Origin: Paratinospora sagittata
Taxonomy: Eukaryota > Streptophyta > Magnoliopsida > Ranunculales > Menispermaceae
NCBI GenBank assembly: GCA_035771175.1
Contig: CM069604.1
Span: 17,795,115 to 17,859,114 of the forward strand
DNA: 64,000 nt
Direction: 5' to 3'
In this document: positions 11,010 through 22,912 of the stretch, piece by piece
Numbering within the stretch: the stretch's first letter is position 1
Layout of the letters: every line of letters begins with the position of its first letter
The notes under the pieces: generated by a model
The model's database searches: none
The model's input: the letters and a program-made list of their open reading frames with translations, nothing else
What the model was told of the DNA's origin: nothing
Translations under genes and position numbers: made by a program

Positions 11010-11589
11010 TAGGGGTGCAAGTGAACCCAACCAACCCGACCGAACCAAACAAAAACGAGGGTGGGGTTGGGTTGGGCTGGTTGAGGTATTTGGTTTGGGT
11101 TAGGTTCTAAGATACTGAACCCGAACTGAACTACATGCATAACCTTATTATCTCGTCAATGTATTGCCTAAACCTTAGGTAACACATTTTTTCTTAATAT
11201 CTCGTCAATGTATTGCCTAAACCCTAAAGTAACATATTTAAAACATATTAATGTTTATTATTTTCGAATTTGCAGGTTGATTTTGGTTGTATTCGAAACA
11301 TACTTGATGTTTATTGTTGTTGGACTTGCATGTGAAATTTATGAGCTGAAATATATGTATGAAATTTACTTAAATGCAACTTGAAAATACATTAGCTCGA
11401 AGCCCAAGAAGAAATCTCAATTTGAATGATTAACCCAACCTAACCCAAACTAGTTTAGTTAGGGTTGAATTGGGTTGAAGAGATAGATTGGTTTGGGTTG
11501 GGTTCAATTTTTCCCAACCCCAACTGTTTGGGTTTGGTTTGGTTGGGTTTTGGTGTCAACCCAACCAAGCCCAACTTGTTACACCCCTA
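11010..11589. mobile_element. hAT-type non-autonomous element (MITE)
   Basis: Ends are TAGGGGTGCAA and the inverse complement of TAGGGGTGTAA, followed inward by runs of GGTTGGGTTGG/CCAACCCAACC. The flanks are TTGACACA (11002-11009) and ATGACACA (11590-11597), an 8-bp target duplication with one mismatch, as expected for hAT transposases. It is 580 bp with no transposase ORF. Confidence 0.75.
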
Positions 11590-11710
11590 ATGACACATTA
11601 GTTGGTCTTCATTATATGTCAAAAACATCTTAATCAATTCCCTCTCATTTTATATCTAATTGGGGCTTTCCCTACCAATTTCAAAATTTGTTCATTTCTA
11701 ATTATATCTT

Positions 11711-13203
11711 CTTCCCATTTATTTTATGTCTTTGTTCAAGGTCCCTGCGAAGGTGTCTAGTACTATTGAAAAGAAGATAAGATCCTTTTTGTGGAAGGGT
11801 GTGGATGCATCAAGTGGGTTACATCTAGTGAATTGGGCCACGGTTCAATTGTCTGTGTCCAAAGGAGGTTTGGGGATTGGATGCATTTCCGAAAGGAAGA
11901 AGGCTCTCACGGCAAAGTGGCTATGGAGGTTTTTTCATGAGAAGGGCGCTTTGTGGACGGAGGTTATTAAAAGCAAGTATAGCTCTTTTGACATTGGGTT
12001 TGATTATGAAGCTCAGGTTCGAGCCACTCATAGAAGCCCTTGGAAATTCATTGCATCTCTCTCCCCATTGTTCTTTCCAAATATCGCGACGGTCATTGGT
12101 GATGGACACACTTTTAGATTTTGGGAAGACAATTGGCTTGGACCATCTCCTCTCTCCTCTCTTTTTCCTAGGCTTTTCCAAATGTCCTGGCTTCACAACC
12201 AACCTATTGTATCTTTCGTGTCCGAGTCATCATCCTCTAACATTCTTTGGAATCTTCACTTACCTACACACCCTACTTTCCGGACTCTAATTGAAAATAA
12301 CCAGGTCACCTCTCTCCTTCAACCTGTTAGTTTCTCTAATGGCCCAAATAGATTATCTTGGACTCTCGATAGTTTTGGGATTTTTTCTTGTCACTCTTTG
12401 CTCACCCTCCTCACTGATGATCCCTCTTCCTTTGTTGTCCCTACCATTTCCCACCTATGGAGTGCTCATGTTCCTTCGAAAGTGAAGTTCTTTGGATAGC
12501 TTTTATTCCACAGGAAATTACCGACGATCGATGTTCTTCAACGGCGCTTTAGCTCAGTTTGCCTTTCTCCTAATGGATGTATTATGTGCTTACAAGATGA
12601 GGAAAATGCAGAGCATTTGTTTTTTTCATGTCCCACGGCTGAGGCTCTTTGAAACAGTTGGATGGATTGCTGGTCATATATATTGCGTTCTCCCACTTCG
12701 GTTCATGATTGTTTCTCTTTATCTCATCTTCCTACCATCTCATTGAGACATTCGAACATCATACGAATCCTTTACTTCGCAACAATGTGGGCTCTTTGGC
12801 TAGAGAGAAATCAAAGAGTTTTTAGGAATGTTGCCAAACCTGTTCAGACTATTGTGGATGACGTTAGGTTGCTCGCTGCACGTTGGATAGCTTCATCAAA
12901 GTTTTCGGGAGGTTATTCTACTGTTGATTGGTTTAGATGCTAGTCCTCTTGTGTGGATTGATGTCGCTCGGCGTCGGCTAGATTTTTATTTTGTTGTTTG
13001 GTCTTGATGTGTGTCTTTGATTTGTTTTGTTTGCATGGCAATAGTTTCTCTTCTATTTTGTTGTAGTGCGGTGCTTCCTTTGTGGGAGTTTTGGAAATTT
13101 TTGTATTGTCAGTTATGTGATGGGCTAGCACCACTTGTGCTCCTTGTCTATATTCTTTTCTTTTTCTATTAATAGATTTTTGTTTCCTCTCAAAAAAAAA
13201 AAG
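11711..13203 (+). pseudogene. 5'-truncated L1 LINE, ORF2 C-terminal part
   Basis: Encodes the end of a plant L1 ORF2: IYFMSLFKVPAKVSSTIEKKIRSFLWKG, GGLGIGCI, AKWLWRFF, FRFWEDNWLG, then the RT zinc-binding segment (AHVPSKVKFFG, DVLQRR, CIMCLQDEENAEHLFFSC) and WALWLERNQRVF. Frame changes near 12497 and 12650 and a stop interrupt it. It ends ~250 nt past the last stop in CTCTC followed by poly(A) at 13192-13202. The flanks carry an 8-bp target duplication TATATCTT (11703-11710 and 13204-13211), so the whole truncated insertion is defined. The reverse-transcriptase core and endonuclease are absent. Confidence 0.85.
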
Positions 13204-13211
13204 TATATCTT

Positions 13212-13537
13212 TTGATGATTTACAACATATCCATCATAGCATTTGCATTTCCACTCCACTTAATTTATCAATGTGATGTTTCTTTATTCCCCAACGTCAT
13301 GTTCCATAAAGCACAACTGGCCTAATACTAAGTCTTACAAATTTACTAACATACCTAAGATCTCAACATCAAATAGGTACCAACACGATCAGCAAACAAG
13401 TAACAAAAAAGGCTAACAAAAATATTTTAGAAATATTTGTTGGATATTTTTTACCACCAACATATTTTAGTAAAAATACAGATGATGCACAAAAGAAGGA
13501 AATGTCGATCAAGTGTAATAATATTCAACAAAACTTT
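13212..13537. other. Intronic non-coding DNA
   Basis: AT-rich, between two LINE remnants; no motif recognised. Confidence 0.5.
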
Positions 13538-13936
13538 TTTTTTTCTTTTCTTTTGAGAGGAAACAAGAAATATTACTACAGAAAGGAAAGTACAAAGTTA
13601 GCAAAGGACCAACAGTACTCCAACAAGACGGAAACTAGAACCAATGACTCCAAGAAAAAAGAAAAAAGAAAAATTACATCAAATCCACCCTATTCTAAGC
13701 CAAGCATTAAGAGAAAAACCATTCGCCAAACAAGAACAAGCAACCCAACTTGAAGCTACAAGCTTTGAGGATTCCCAAATCGGGTTGACAATACCCTCAA
13801 ACACCTTACTGTATCTCTCACCCCGGATAGTCCATACCTTTGCAAGGAAAGCAACTTTCCCAATCCCTCTAGACTTGCCAACCACCCAACTAGGTGACTA
13901 CGAAAGAAGCATTCCTCGCAATTAGAAGGGGGGATA
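13538..13936 (-). pseudogene. 3' part of an antisense L1 LINE interrupted by another LINE
   Basis: The poly(T)-rich run at 13538-13557 is the antisense poly(A) tail, preceded on the minus strand by the L1 terminal motif TTTCCTCTCAAAAG. The minus frame reads GKVAFLAKVWTIRGERYSKVFEG, then SSKLVASSWVACSC, equivalent to the ALWLERNQRVF end of plant L1 ORF2. It resumes at 14863-15795 after the inserted LINE. Confidence 0.75.
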
Positions 13937-13947
13937 AGCTTCCATTT

Positions 13948-14850
13948 CTTCCTTCTTTTCCTCTCCATTGAATGTTCTATATAACCTTCCCTCTTGGAAC
14001 TTCTATTTTCGTAGGAATCTATCGGTAGGAGAGCTCAATGAAATCGATTCCTCTTTGGAAACACTTAGCCATGCCTGGTTTTCTATCCGCCATGATAGGA
14101 TTAGATGGTCTCTAGACTCGTTTGGAGCATATACTTGTAAGTCCCTTCTTGATCACCTAATTGATGACCCATTACCCTCCCCCTTCCCCATTTTTATAAG
14201 TATACGGAATGTTCAGATTCTATCAAAAGTGAAGGTGTTTGGGTGGATCCTAGCCCATGGTAAACTCAACACAATGGATGTGCTTCGAAGACGACTCCCT
14301 ACGCTTTACATTTCCCCACATTGCTGCCCACTTTGTTTATAAGATGGGGAGTCCATTGACCATCTCTTTTTGCGGTGTAGAGTTTCTAGCAATGTTTGGG
14401 ATTTTTGGGGGGTGTTTATTATTGGGGGTATTGTATCTCATTCATCTTTACATGAGTGCATGTCCCTTGATCATTTTCCTCGATGTTCGGGTAGGGCTAA
14501 GGAGATTTGGAAAATTGCAAGTTTTGCAACTCTTTGGGCTATTTGGTTGGAGCGTAATCGGAGGGTTTTTGATAATCAGTCTTTAGATTGCCTTAGTGTT
14601 TGGGAGGGTGCCTTGTGGCAAGCTTGTAATTGGGTGGCTTCTTTGAAATTCAACGGGGGTTTTCTGTGTCGAATTGGAGAAGATGTTGGGCTAATTGTGT
14701 CTTGTGAGCTAGTTGGTTTGTGGTGTGGTCTGTGGTTACATGTTTTATTTTTGTTGTTGTTGGGGTTGAGTAGTGCATCTCTGATGCCCTGTCTTGTACA
14801 TAGTTCTTTTTAATACAAGCTTAGTTTCTTCTCAAAAAAAAAAAAAAGAG
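13948..14850 (+). pseudogene. 5'-truncated L1 LINE inserted into an antisense LINE
   Basis: Plus-strand ORF2 C-terminus: RIRWSLDSFGAYTCKSLLDHL, LSKVKVFGWILAHGKLNTMDVLRRRLP, a zinc-binding segment (SPHCCPLCL, stop, DGESIDHLFLRCRV) and LWAIWLERNRRVFDNQ. It ends TTCTTCTC plus poly(A) at about 14833-14847. The sides carry AGCTTCCATTT (13937-13947) and AGCTTCCAATTT (14851-14862), an imperfect target duplication, and the antisense LINE reads across once this segment is removed. One stop and frame changes; non-functional. Confidence 0.8.
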
Positions 14851-14862
14851 AGCTTCCAATTT

Positions 14863-15795
14863 GTTAAAGTCTTCCACTTATCCCACACTAACTTAGAAAA
14901 CCTTCATGAAACAAGATATGCTCTAATGACTCTCCATCCTAAAAGTAAAGAACATAACAATGGGGAGAGTACAGAGAACACAAGCTACAAGATTGCAAGA
15001 CGCCACAAGTGCTAAACCCATTATGTGCCACTAGCCACCCCAATATCTCTACTTTGGAGGGGACTTAAGCTTTTCGAATAGAAGAAGCAAGTGGAAATGG
15101 AAGAAAGAAAGTGTAATCAATTAAAATTCGAAAAATGAACCGCAAGAAAAAGAACTAGAAAGGATCAAGCAACCACTCAAACCTATCATGCAAATTCATC
15201 ACAAAACAAACACCATCCCAACTTCAAAGAGAACTAATCTCACTTTCTTCCCTAAGAGTGAGAGCCCAAGGGAAGTGAAGGTCCCATGAAGGAGCTAAAG
15301 AAGAATTAATAGGGGCGGAGGATAGATAAAAAGCAATGGGATGATTGTGAAGGTTAGAAAGTTTGAAAGGGTGGAGGAAAAGGGTCTCAAAACTAGAACC
15401 ATCACACCAAATGTCTTCCCAAAACTGGAAAGAATCTCCATTACCAAGCATAGGGACAATATGCGAATTAAAAACCAGATAAATCAAAGAAATTAATTTC
15501 CAAGGGCCCCTAAGGGGAAGCCAATGTCCCTACCAAACTCTAAAAGACCAAATCTGCTTCTAACAATGAGAACCCACAAGGAAGCTTGCTCCTAAGGGTA
15601 AGGGAGCCTCCAAAGCCATTTTGAAACAAGAGCCATGCTTATCAAACAGATGTTTCGTATTCCCAACCCACTTTTCACAACTGGCCTCTGAACCACCTTC
15701 CAATTACCAAGATAAGCACTCTTCTCCTTCTCCAAACCTTCTTAGAGAAAGGTGCACAACTTTCTCTCGATTTTCTTTGCAACTCCCCTTGAAAC
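14863..15795 (-). pseudogene. 5' part of the interrupted antisense L1 LINE
   Basis: Minus-strand ORF2 fragments: GLGIRNI, GNGDSFQFWEDIWCDGSSFETLFLHPFKLSNLHNHPI (15224-15487), and near 14940 SPHCYVLYF-stop-DGESLEHILF, the zinc-binding segment. With 13538-13936 this forms one older insertion. Several stops and frameshifts. Confidence 0.75.
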
Positions 15796-15805
15796 ATTGA
15801 ATTTT

Positions 15806-17530
15806 TTTTAGAAGAAATTAGGTGATTTTATTTCTAGTAAACATTTAAAACAACAATTTGCAAAGTACAAGTCGTACTCCAAGATCAACCCATGACCAGA
15901 ACCCAAATAACATCCATGACACTAAAACTACCCCCGACTTTTACATACAACTAGACCAGTCTCTATTCCAATTTGAAGTAGAGAACCTTCCTGCAAACTT
16001 GGAGCATGCTACCTAGGAACTAGCCATCCACTTAATATTTTCCCAAAGTCTATCTTCACTTGTCCTACGATCATGAAAGATTCTTAAGTTTCTCTCCAAC
16101 CATAAATTCCATAAAGTTGCAAATGCACTCAAGGGAAAAATGTTCCTCTCCTTCAAAGATAAACGTGTATCCTGTATCGCAACAAAGTAATCTGCACAAA
16201 AATGTCGATAATTGGAATCTACCTTCCAGATCTCCAAACCAATGTAACCACATTTTCCTAACAACTGAACAGGAAAAGAACAAATGCTTCACAATCTCTT
16301 CGTCCTACAAGTAAATAAGATAGAAGTATGGGGAAATTTAGAGTGAAGGAAACCGAAATTGCAAAATGTCACAAGTACTTCACCTCCTATGTGGAAATAA
16401 CCAACCAAAAACTTTAATCTTAGAAGAAAAATGAGCATTCCAGATGTTACAATATGGGGAGAAGGTGGGAATCAATGACAAATCACTTAGAAAATTAAAA
16501 AGTGACCAACGGGAATAACTTCCAGAAGAATTTAATGCCCAAATAAAACTATCTGGGCTCTCAAAAATTCTAACTTTGTTCTAGAATACCAATGAGTCAT
16601 GATAAATCGTTATTTTCTCTAATAGACAAAAGAGGTCTAAAAAAATGGAGGTTTCAAGAAGGGACATTTGATGAAGGATCATTTCCCAAGTCTAAAAAGG
16701 ATCAAATAGGTTGTGAGTGAAGTAAGGGTAATCGATAAAGCGTAAGGAAGAAATCTACTAATGAGGAGTCCCTGATCCATCTATCCTCCCAGAATCGAAA
16801 GAGACAGTCGTCCCCAACCCTCAAGATGAGATACAATGACACTTCGAAGCAACAGATGTTATAAATTCTCTATATGTATATTTCTTAGATCTACAAAGAG
16901 ACCAATCAAATGCCAAAGTTTCATAACCCGTGCCATAATGAATTATGTTCTCTAGTTAATCTCCATTATTACTTTGCCCCTACGGCTTCATTCCTTTTAA
17001 TAATGTTACCAATTCCAAGACCTTCTTTCTCTCTTGGCCTTTATACCACTTCCCAACTAATCAAGTGAAGATTGGAGCCAGAATCCATCCCTTTCCAAAA
17101 AAAAAAATCGTTCAATTTTCTTCTCAATTATATTTGCCACCATCACTAGAATTTTAAACAAGGACAAGAAATATGTGGGAATAGCAATGACCACCAATTT
17201 GATCAAACCAAGTCTCCCTCCCTTAGTTAAATGACATTTCCACCATGTATGTGTTTCTTTGAAAATAGGTATTAAAACCAAAATTCCTAACTAAACGTTT
17301 TTGTAGATCTAAACAATTTTATAAGTTGGTTAGGTCTCTCATAACCCACGTGGAAAACCTTGTCACAAAATAATAAACAAGATAACATAAACTCCATTGA
17401 AATTCTTGAAATTGAATTAATGTCATCATATTGTCCCCATGACAACAAGCCCTTTTTTTTTTTTTTAAAGGACAAGCACCTAAATTTGAAACCCCACAAC
17501 CAGTCCTTCACAAATTTCAAGCCCTAAATC
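15806..17530 (-). pseudogene. Antisense L1 LINE, decayed
   Basis: A short poly(T) at 15807-15814 (minus tail TTCTTCTAAAAAAAA) marks the 3' end. Reading leftward from 17520: fragments before LTKGGRLGLIKLVVIAIPTYFLSLFK and NIIEKKIERFF (17057-17281), then scattered ORF2 pieces, then KHLFFSCSVVRKMWLHW and AFATLWNLWLERNLRIFHDR (16013-16292). Many frame changes. It is longer at its 5' side than the other LINE copies here but still lacks the catalytic RT block. Confidence 0.75.
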
Positions 17531-17550
17531 CACTTCCTCTTGAAATTGGG

Positions 17551-17604
<54 letters not shown>
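17551..17604. repeat. (GA)n microsatellite
   Basis: Uninterrupted alternating G and A for about 50 bp. Confidence 0.95.
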
Positions 17605-18107
17605 ATTATTGACTCGTCACAACCTGAAATGCAAACTTGTGGCCCAAGATAAGATGGGGAAAAAGCATTGCAGCAAAGAGAATACCGTTCAACTAACTAT
17701 TCACTAATATTATGTTCAACTCAAAAAAGCAATTTTTCCAACCACCTAAAGTTAAGTTGATTTAGTCAACTTTATGAATATGCTTCCTTCACTTTGCTCC
17801 ATCGAGGTGAAACTAATCTTATGTAATAGAGCTTTTAGGCTAAAAAAGTTGACTACCTTCCATTATTCTATAAATATGGATTCCTCATTTATCTATTTGC
17901 CAATGCGCATTATTGATTATTTTGTTTATGGTGTTCATTCCGCTTAATCTGTTATGACTATAACTACCATCTAGAAGGACATCATCTAGAATGACACCAT
18001 ATACAATTTTTCCAAATTACCAAATCCAAAAATGTCACTTATTGCCAAAAACTTATATTAATATCTTTAACAATTCCAAAGGTTAATCCTCTTGCTACCC
18101 ATGTCAA
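17605..18107. other. Intronic non-coding DNA
   Basis: No ORF or repeat structure recognised. Confidence 0.5.
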
Positions 18108-18108
18108 T

Positions 18109-18299
18109 CACATCTTAGTTGGAGTGGTTAGGCATCCGATCCATTTTCTATGAAATTGCACATTTGAGTCTCCTGAACATCAAGAATAGTTATATCCTTT
18201 CACAGGAGTCCGGGTTCGATATGCCTCTCCCTATTATGCTTGTGTATAGGGGTCCTAGCATCCTTTCATCCATTAGATGTCACCTTCCAAACAAAAAAA
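18109..18299 (+). mobile_element. tRNA-derived SINE
   Basis: Begins near TTAGTTGGAGTGGTTAGGCA, an A-box-like start (core GTTGGAGTGG), followed ~95 nt later by GGGTTCGATATGCC, a B-box-like core (GGTTCGANNCC). It ends in CCAAACAAAAAAAA. The A-to-B distance is longer than in a tRNA, as in some plant SINEs. CCCATG occurs on both sides (about 18098 and 18301) and may be part of a target duplication. Non-coding; the 5' limit is approximate. Confidence 0.6.
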
Positions 18300-20717
18300 A
18301 TCCCATGGAACTCAAGAACAAATCCTAATTCAATCAGAGATGTCCATTAAGTTTTTTGTCATTTGGGCCACAAACTCTCATGAAAAACCATGAGTGCTTC
18401 CCGAAATGTTTTCAACAATTTTTATGGATAGTAGCCTCACCTGCCCACTGCGGCATGGTAGTCAAGATCGAGATCTAAATCATAGGATCATTTTAATGAG
18501 TGAACTAGTCCAGGATCCCAAACCAGATCGTGGGATAACTAAGAATGGTATCCTAGTCGATTCTTTTCACGTTTTTACCATTTCTTTCTTGTCATTTTGG
18601 TTACTTGGCTCTCCATAGGGATTCATTTTTGCCTAATAGAGCTAGGGCGAGCTCTAAAAAATGTAACAGCAAGTAACGACTAGGCGTTTTAGGGAGAAAA
18701 CTCCAAGGCACTGAGCTAGGCAAGTTGTGGGGGCTTTTGCAAATATTTAAAAAGTTTAGGGGGTCTCTCTAATTTTTTAAAAAATGCTTTAAAAATAGAA
18801 ACGCCCCCTTTCTACAGTAAACCCTCAAACCTTTAATTCCCTAAGCGCATCCTTTCCATTTGCTCGGACCAAGAAATGTCATCCAAATCTCCGACAACCG
18901 TCGGGAAACCTCTGGCGATAGATATTTGAGTTTTGTACTTTTGAACCTTTTGGATAATGTGTATTGTGGCATGAATTAATGTTTTGCGAACATAATTTTA
19001 ATTAATATGAAGTGTTTTTCATCATTTTATGAAATTTTAACATTTATTATATAATGCAGTTAGTTATATATAATTTTGTATATGAATTGTCTAGGGACCT
19101 GTAAATAATTAATTAATTATTTAGAGACTTATAAATAAATATTTTTTATCGCCTAGGCTACGCCTGGCTAGACAGGGCAAACCGCTTAGACATTGCCTTG
19201 AAAACATTGGTAACAACACAATAGCCGGTGCCAAAGAAATCATCTCTAGCCAAGTTCATCTCCATCATCATCTCCTTCTTCTTCTTTAGTAGCAAGGTAT
19301 CGCAATATACTCGTAATCATTGCAACCTTTGTCCCCCTCAACGTAGCTAAGATTGCCCCCTTTGTACACACTCACACAAGTTGAAATTTGAATAATATTG
19401 TCATATTTTATGCATTGACAATTTTTATGCATGAGTTGCACACTTACATGCAATTTAATATATTATCTTCACAATTATGAAATTGATTTAATAAGTGAAC
19501 CATGATCTCTTTGTCAACATTTTGTAGATTAGAGCTCTACCTTTGGCATGTATTACAAGTGTCATTTTACTTTTATTTGACATCATATATATTTGAGATG
19601 TAAATTAATCAATTTATAGAATCTTATGACTCATGATCCAATCCTCAAGAACCCTTCACTGATCCTGGTTAGGATCTCAATCCTAACCACCTTGCTACTA
19701 CCTATAGAGGAAAAGGCATTAAAAGTATATCACTTTTATGCAACATTTCATGTTCATTAAAGCACATAATGCACAAACTGTTGTAAAATAAAATAATAAA
19801 GAAACACAGAGATATAACGTGGTTCGGCCCTATGGCCTACGTCCACGGGAGAAGAGTGGAGAATTCTTCTTATTCGTGATAATGCCTCAATGGAGGAACA
19901 CCAAATAAATAGACTAACAGAGTTGTTCACCGTATAGTAACTTTTACAATTTCGGTATCTTTTAGATATGGCAACTCCTAAAAATAATTTTTCCTCTAAA
20001 TGGCAACACCATAAATAGCAACGCAATCCCCCAGATTTCTCTCCTCTCCGCAACACAAACAAATCCCTATCATATGCTTACTTAAAAGACAGAAGATAAG
20101 ATGAGAGCTTTTCTACAAATGTTAAAAATAGCACCCAATGACCTCGCCCCAATAAATGAATCTTTGTTTTCATCGCATCATGTCTAAAAGAGAGGCAAAA
20201 CTTAAAACCTACGTAACTATGTTAGTATTTGTGTGGTTTGTCTTTTTTTACCTTGAGCATCCTAGTTCCAAATGCTTGCACAGAATTGCCAAGATTCAAA
20301 ATCAAAACCTTTGCCAAATGCCTCCTAAATATTTAGACACTTAAAAACTAGGAAAAAGCACTTGGTTGTTTTATTAATCGCATATATTAAAGTAATATAT
20401 GGTCAATGTCCATACCTTAATAGAAGCCCTTGAAAAATGATATCACACAATATACAAAATTCCATTTGACACATCAAAAATTCAAATTACTGAATCAATG
20501 AGTTATAGCATCATTCTCTGTTATTTCCCCAAATTATACAAACCCAAAATAAGCAGGATATTGCTCCACATGGCTTCAAAAAGAAAAGGGTTATCACTAA
20601 GAAATGAGAAGGATTATAACAACAATTATTAATGAAAGAAATTAAAATGCAAAGAAAAAATAAAGAAAACAAAAAACAACCCCAAAATGTGAGAGTAATG
20701 ATCATCAATTAGCTCAC
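18300..20717. other. Intronic non-coding DNA with unclassified repeats
   Basis: No coding sequence recognised. 18660-19210 has scattered GCCTAGG/TAGGCG motifs typical of a short DNA-transposon remnant, but I could not define its ends. Around 19810-19850 the sequence ACGTGGTTCGGCCC...CCTACGTCCACGGG resembles a block I recall from plant Copia-type LTRs, here in antisense. Confidence 0.35.
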
Positions 20718-20790
20718 CAGAATTCCCTTGTATGAAGTCATCACTCAAACATAATCCTGACATATCGAGTTGCAAAGGCTCATCAACCTC
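20718..20790 (-). CDS. WRAP73: WRAP73, internal exon
   Basis: 73 nt between a TCTTCAG acceptor and a GTGAGC donor, starting in phase 0 and ending with one base (G). It encodes EVDEPLQLDMSG, then LCLSDDFIQGNS, an acidic linker. The terminal G plus AA of the next exon gives Glu, so the protein reads GNS-E-NPPEG across the 10.2 kb intron. Confidence 0.85.
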
Positions 20791-20886
20791 CTGAAGATTT
20801 TGAAAGGCAAACCCCAAGATTTAATGTAAAGATTAATACTACAAGAACATACAATAAGTATGTCTAGTGATATTAGAAGTAACTAC

Positions 20887-21108
20887 CTTGAATACCACAG
20901 CACTGCATGGACTACGAACAGTGGTTAGGTGCGTGAACTCAGCAAATATTTTCCATGTTAGGTGATTCAAAACCCGCAACATCTGGTCATAACTACCCAC
21001 TGCTAAAAATTGGCCACATGGTGACCATGCAACACTTTTCACACCTAATCCACTTTCATATGCTAGATACCTAAATAGACACCTCCCATCTGGTGAGTAG
21101 ATTAGTAC
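20887..21108 (-). CDS. WRAP73: WRAP73, most upstream exon found
   Basis: 222 nt, exactly 74 codons, phase 0 at both ends, between a TGTTATAG acceptor and a GTAGTT donor. It encodes VLIYSPDGRCLFRYLAYESG, then LGVKSVAWSPCGQFLAVGSY and NHLTWKIFAEFTH, i.e. a complete WD40 blade typical of WRAP73. The first residue continues an upstream exon that I could not find in the rest of the window. About 200 N-terminal residues are therefore missing: they lie beyond 64000, have diverged past recognition, or the gene is truncated. Confidence 0.85.
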
Positions 21109-21343
21109 CTATAACAAATCATAACAGCTAAGCCTTTTTAGTTTAAATTAAAAGGAAAGAATTAAATAAAAACAGTTAGGGTCTTCTTGCAGTGTGAGTA
21201 ACTAACATACATGCATTCATGCACCAATCACAGTTCATGCACCAATAATTAAAATCATCTATACAAGGGTTCTCATAGCATGGCAATCAATATCCACGAG
21301 GAAAAGGCTATTATCCAACCAAATAAGCAAGCTCACATGTTAG

Positions 21344-22912
21344 TGATAAGTTGAGTTTTAGATTAGTTCATTTGCATGATTCTTGATAGATTTTTAGAAG
21401 CATTTTCCCAATTTCTAGGTGTTTTTGGCATATTTTGCATATTTTGTGTCTTAGGTTCATTTAGATTTTTTATGAGTTTTATAGATTAGTTTTAGTGGTT
21501 TTCATGAATAAAATGCATTAGGTTAGTTTAGGAAAATAAATATGATTTTTTTGGAATTTTTCCAAAACTTATTAATGTCAATTTCATGCTATCATGTTCC
21601 ATGTTGCATTTTTAGTGCATAGTTGCAGTACGAGTTTTAGCATTTGATTAGTATGATGGATTTACTTGCTTTTGTGTGATGTTTTGTAGGTGAATAAAAG
21701 CTTCAAAGTGTGGTGAAACGAGGCTCAAACGATGAAGAAAAGTGGCCAAGATCATGAGCGAGAAGTGCACAAAAAGTGGAGAAAGAATGGAAAAATCGGC
21801 TAAGGCATATGAGTGAAATCTTTGCACTTACAACAGTCTGGGCGCTGCAGCGCTGCGGCGATTCCAAGTCTTGGGTTTTTGTGATTTTGGGCATTTTTTA
21901 GGATTTCTCTTGGGGTTTTTTTGTACTTTTGCACACTTTTGTATATAAATTCACTTAGGGTTAGATTAGAAAAGAAGAGACTTCATTTTTGTAGCAACTT
22001 TTCTTGGAGATTAGAGAGAAAAACTCTGGAGGCTAGAGGCAAGAGAAGCTTGAGGAAGAAGACAAGTTGCAGGACATTTTGGGAGAAGGAAGGAAGGAGA
22101 TCTACTCTAAAAGGGGTTTTCTTCATTTCTTATTCAATTCTTCTTGTATTCATGTCTTCTCTCTTGAATCTCTCTCTTGTATTCTTGAACATGAGTATGA
22201 GTTAAATTTCTAATCTAGAGGTTTAATTGATCTATGTTGAATCTTATGGTTTGATTATTTTTTACATGTCCTTGATTGATTATGTGGGTTTATTTGCAAT
22301 ATCCAACTCTTAATGCTTTCAAATTGCTGGCCACATTTTGGATGACCTTAGATTTGATATCTAACACTTGGAAAAGGAGATATTGAATTGGATTAGGGAA
22401 ATTGCAACCTAAGGTTATTGTATTGTGTTGGAAAACTTACAATTCCCTTTGAAATCATTCAAAATGGATCCCAAATCTTAATGCAAGTTCAATTCATTGG
22501 TTTATTACTTGGAAAAGGAAATTAATGTTTTGAGCATAGATAATTTAACTATCACTTGGAAGAGGGGTTTAATTGAATTAAGATCCATGATTTATAAATC
22601 CATGAATTAATCATTTACATGACCTTTTGAAAACCATAAGTAAAGACATAGTGATATTAATCCTCTAGAGTTTTTAATCATTGATTTTCTCTAATTTCTA
22701 TCCAAATTACATCGTTTAGTTCTAATTCTTGCTTATTTTACTTTTTAGTACTCCATTCATCAAATATTGATCATCTAGATAAAATTTAGAGTTGTTATAA
22801 TTTCGGGCATTAAGAGAGATTTTTGCTAATCCTAGAGGACGATAACCCGACATTCACCGATATATATCATAACTTGATATTCGTGAGCTTGCGAATTAAA
22901 ATTTATGCATCA
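21344..22912 (+). mobile_element. Solo LTR of an Athila-like Ty3/gypsy element
   Basis: Begins TGATAAGTTGAGTTTTAGAT and ends TTATGCATCA, about 1569 bp. The start is the same as the 3' LTR at 38630 on the minus strand. The flanks are GTTAG (21339-21343) and ATTAG (22913-22917), a 5-bp duplication with one change. No internal region adjoins it. It probably lies in the next upstream WRAP73 intron. Confidence 0.75.

Larger units (their letters stand above)
10538..20717 (-). other. 10.2 kb WRAP73 intron filled with transposon remnants
   Basis: Inferred from the matching phases and GT/AG borders of the exons on either side. From the low-coordinate end it contains a hAT-like MITE, an L1 LINE on the plus strand, an antisense LINE split by a plus-strand LINE, another antisense LINE, a (GA)n tract, a SINE and a possible antisense LTR. 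None of the ORFs inside looks like host coding sequence. Confidence 0.8.

Noticed and set aside
10782..11140. Short ORFs between WRAP73 exon and MITE
   Set aside because: They cross the MITE edge and show no conserved features; intronic chance frames.
13538..14850. Twin-priming (5' inversion) of a single LINE
   Set aside because: Both opposed pieces carry their own L1 3' ends with poly(A), and a target duplication surrounds the plus-strand piece, so there are two insertions.
18660..19210. DNA-transposon remnant with GCCTAGG/TAGGCG motifs
   Set aside because: Motifs are suggestive, but neither terminal repeats nor a target duplication could be fixed.
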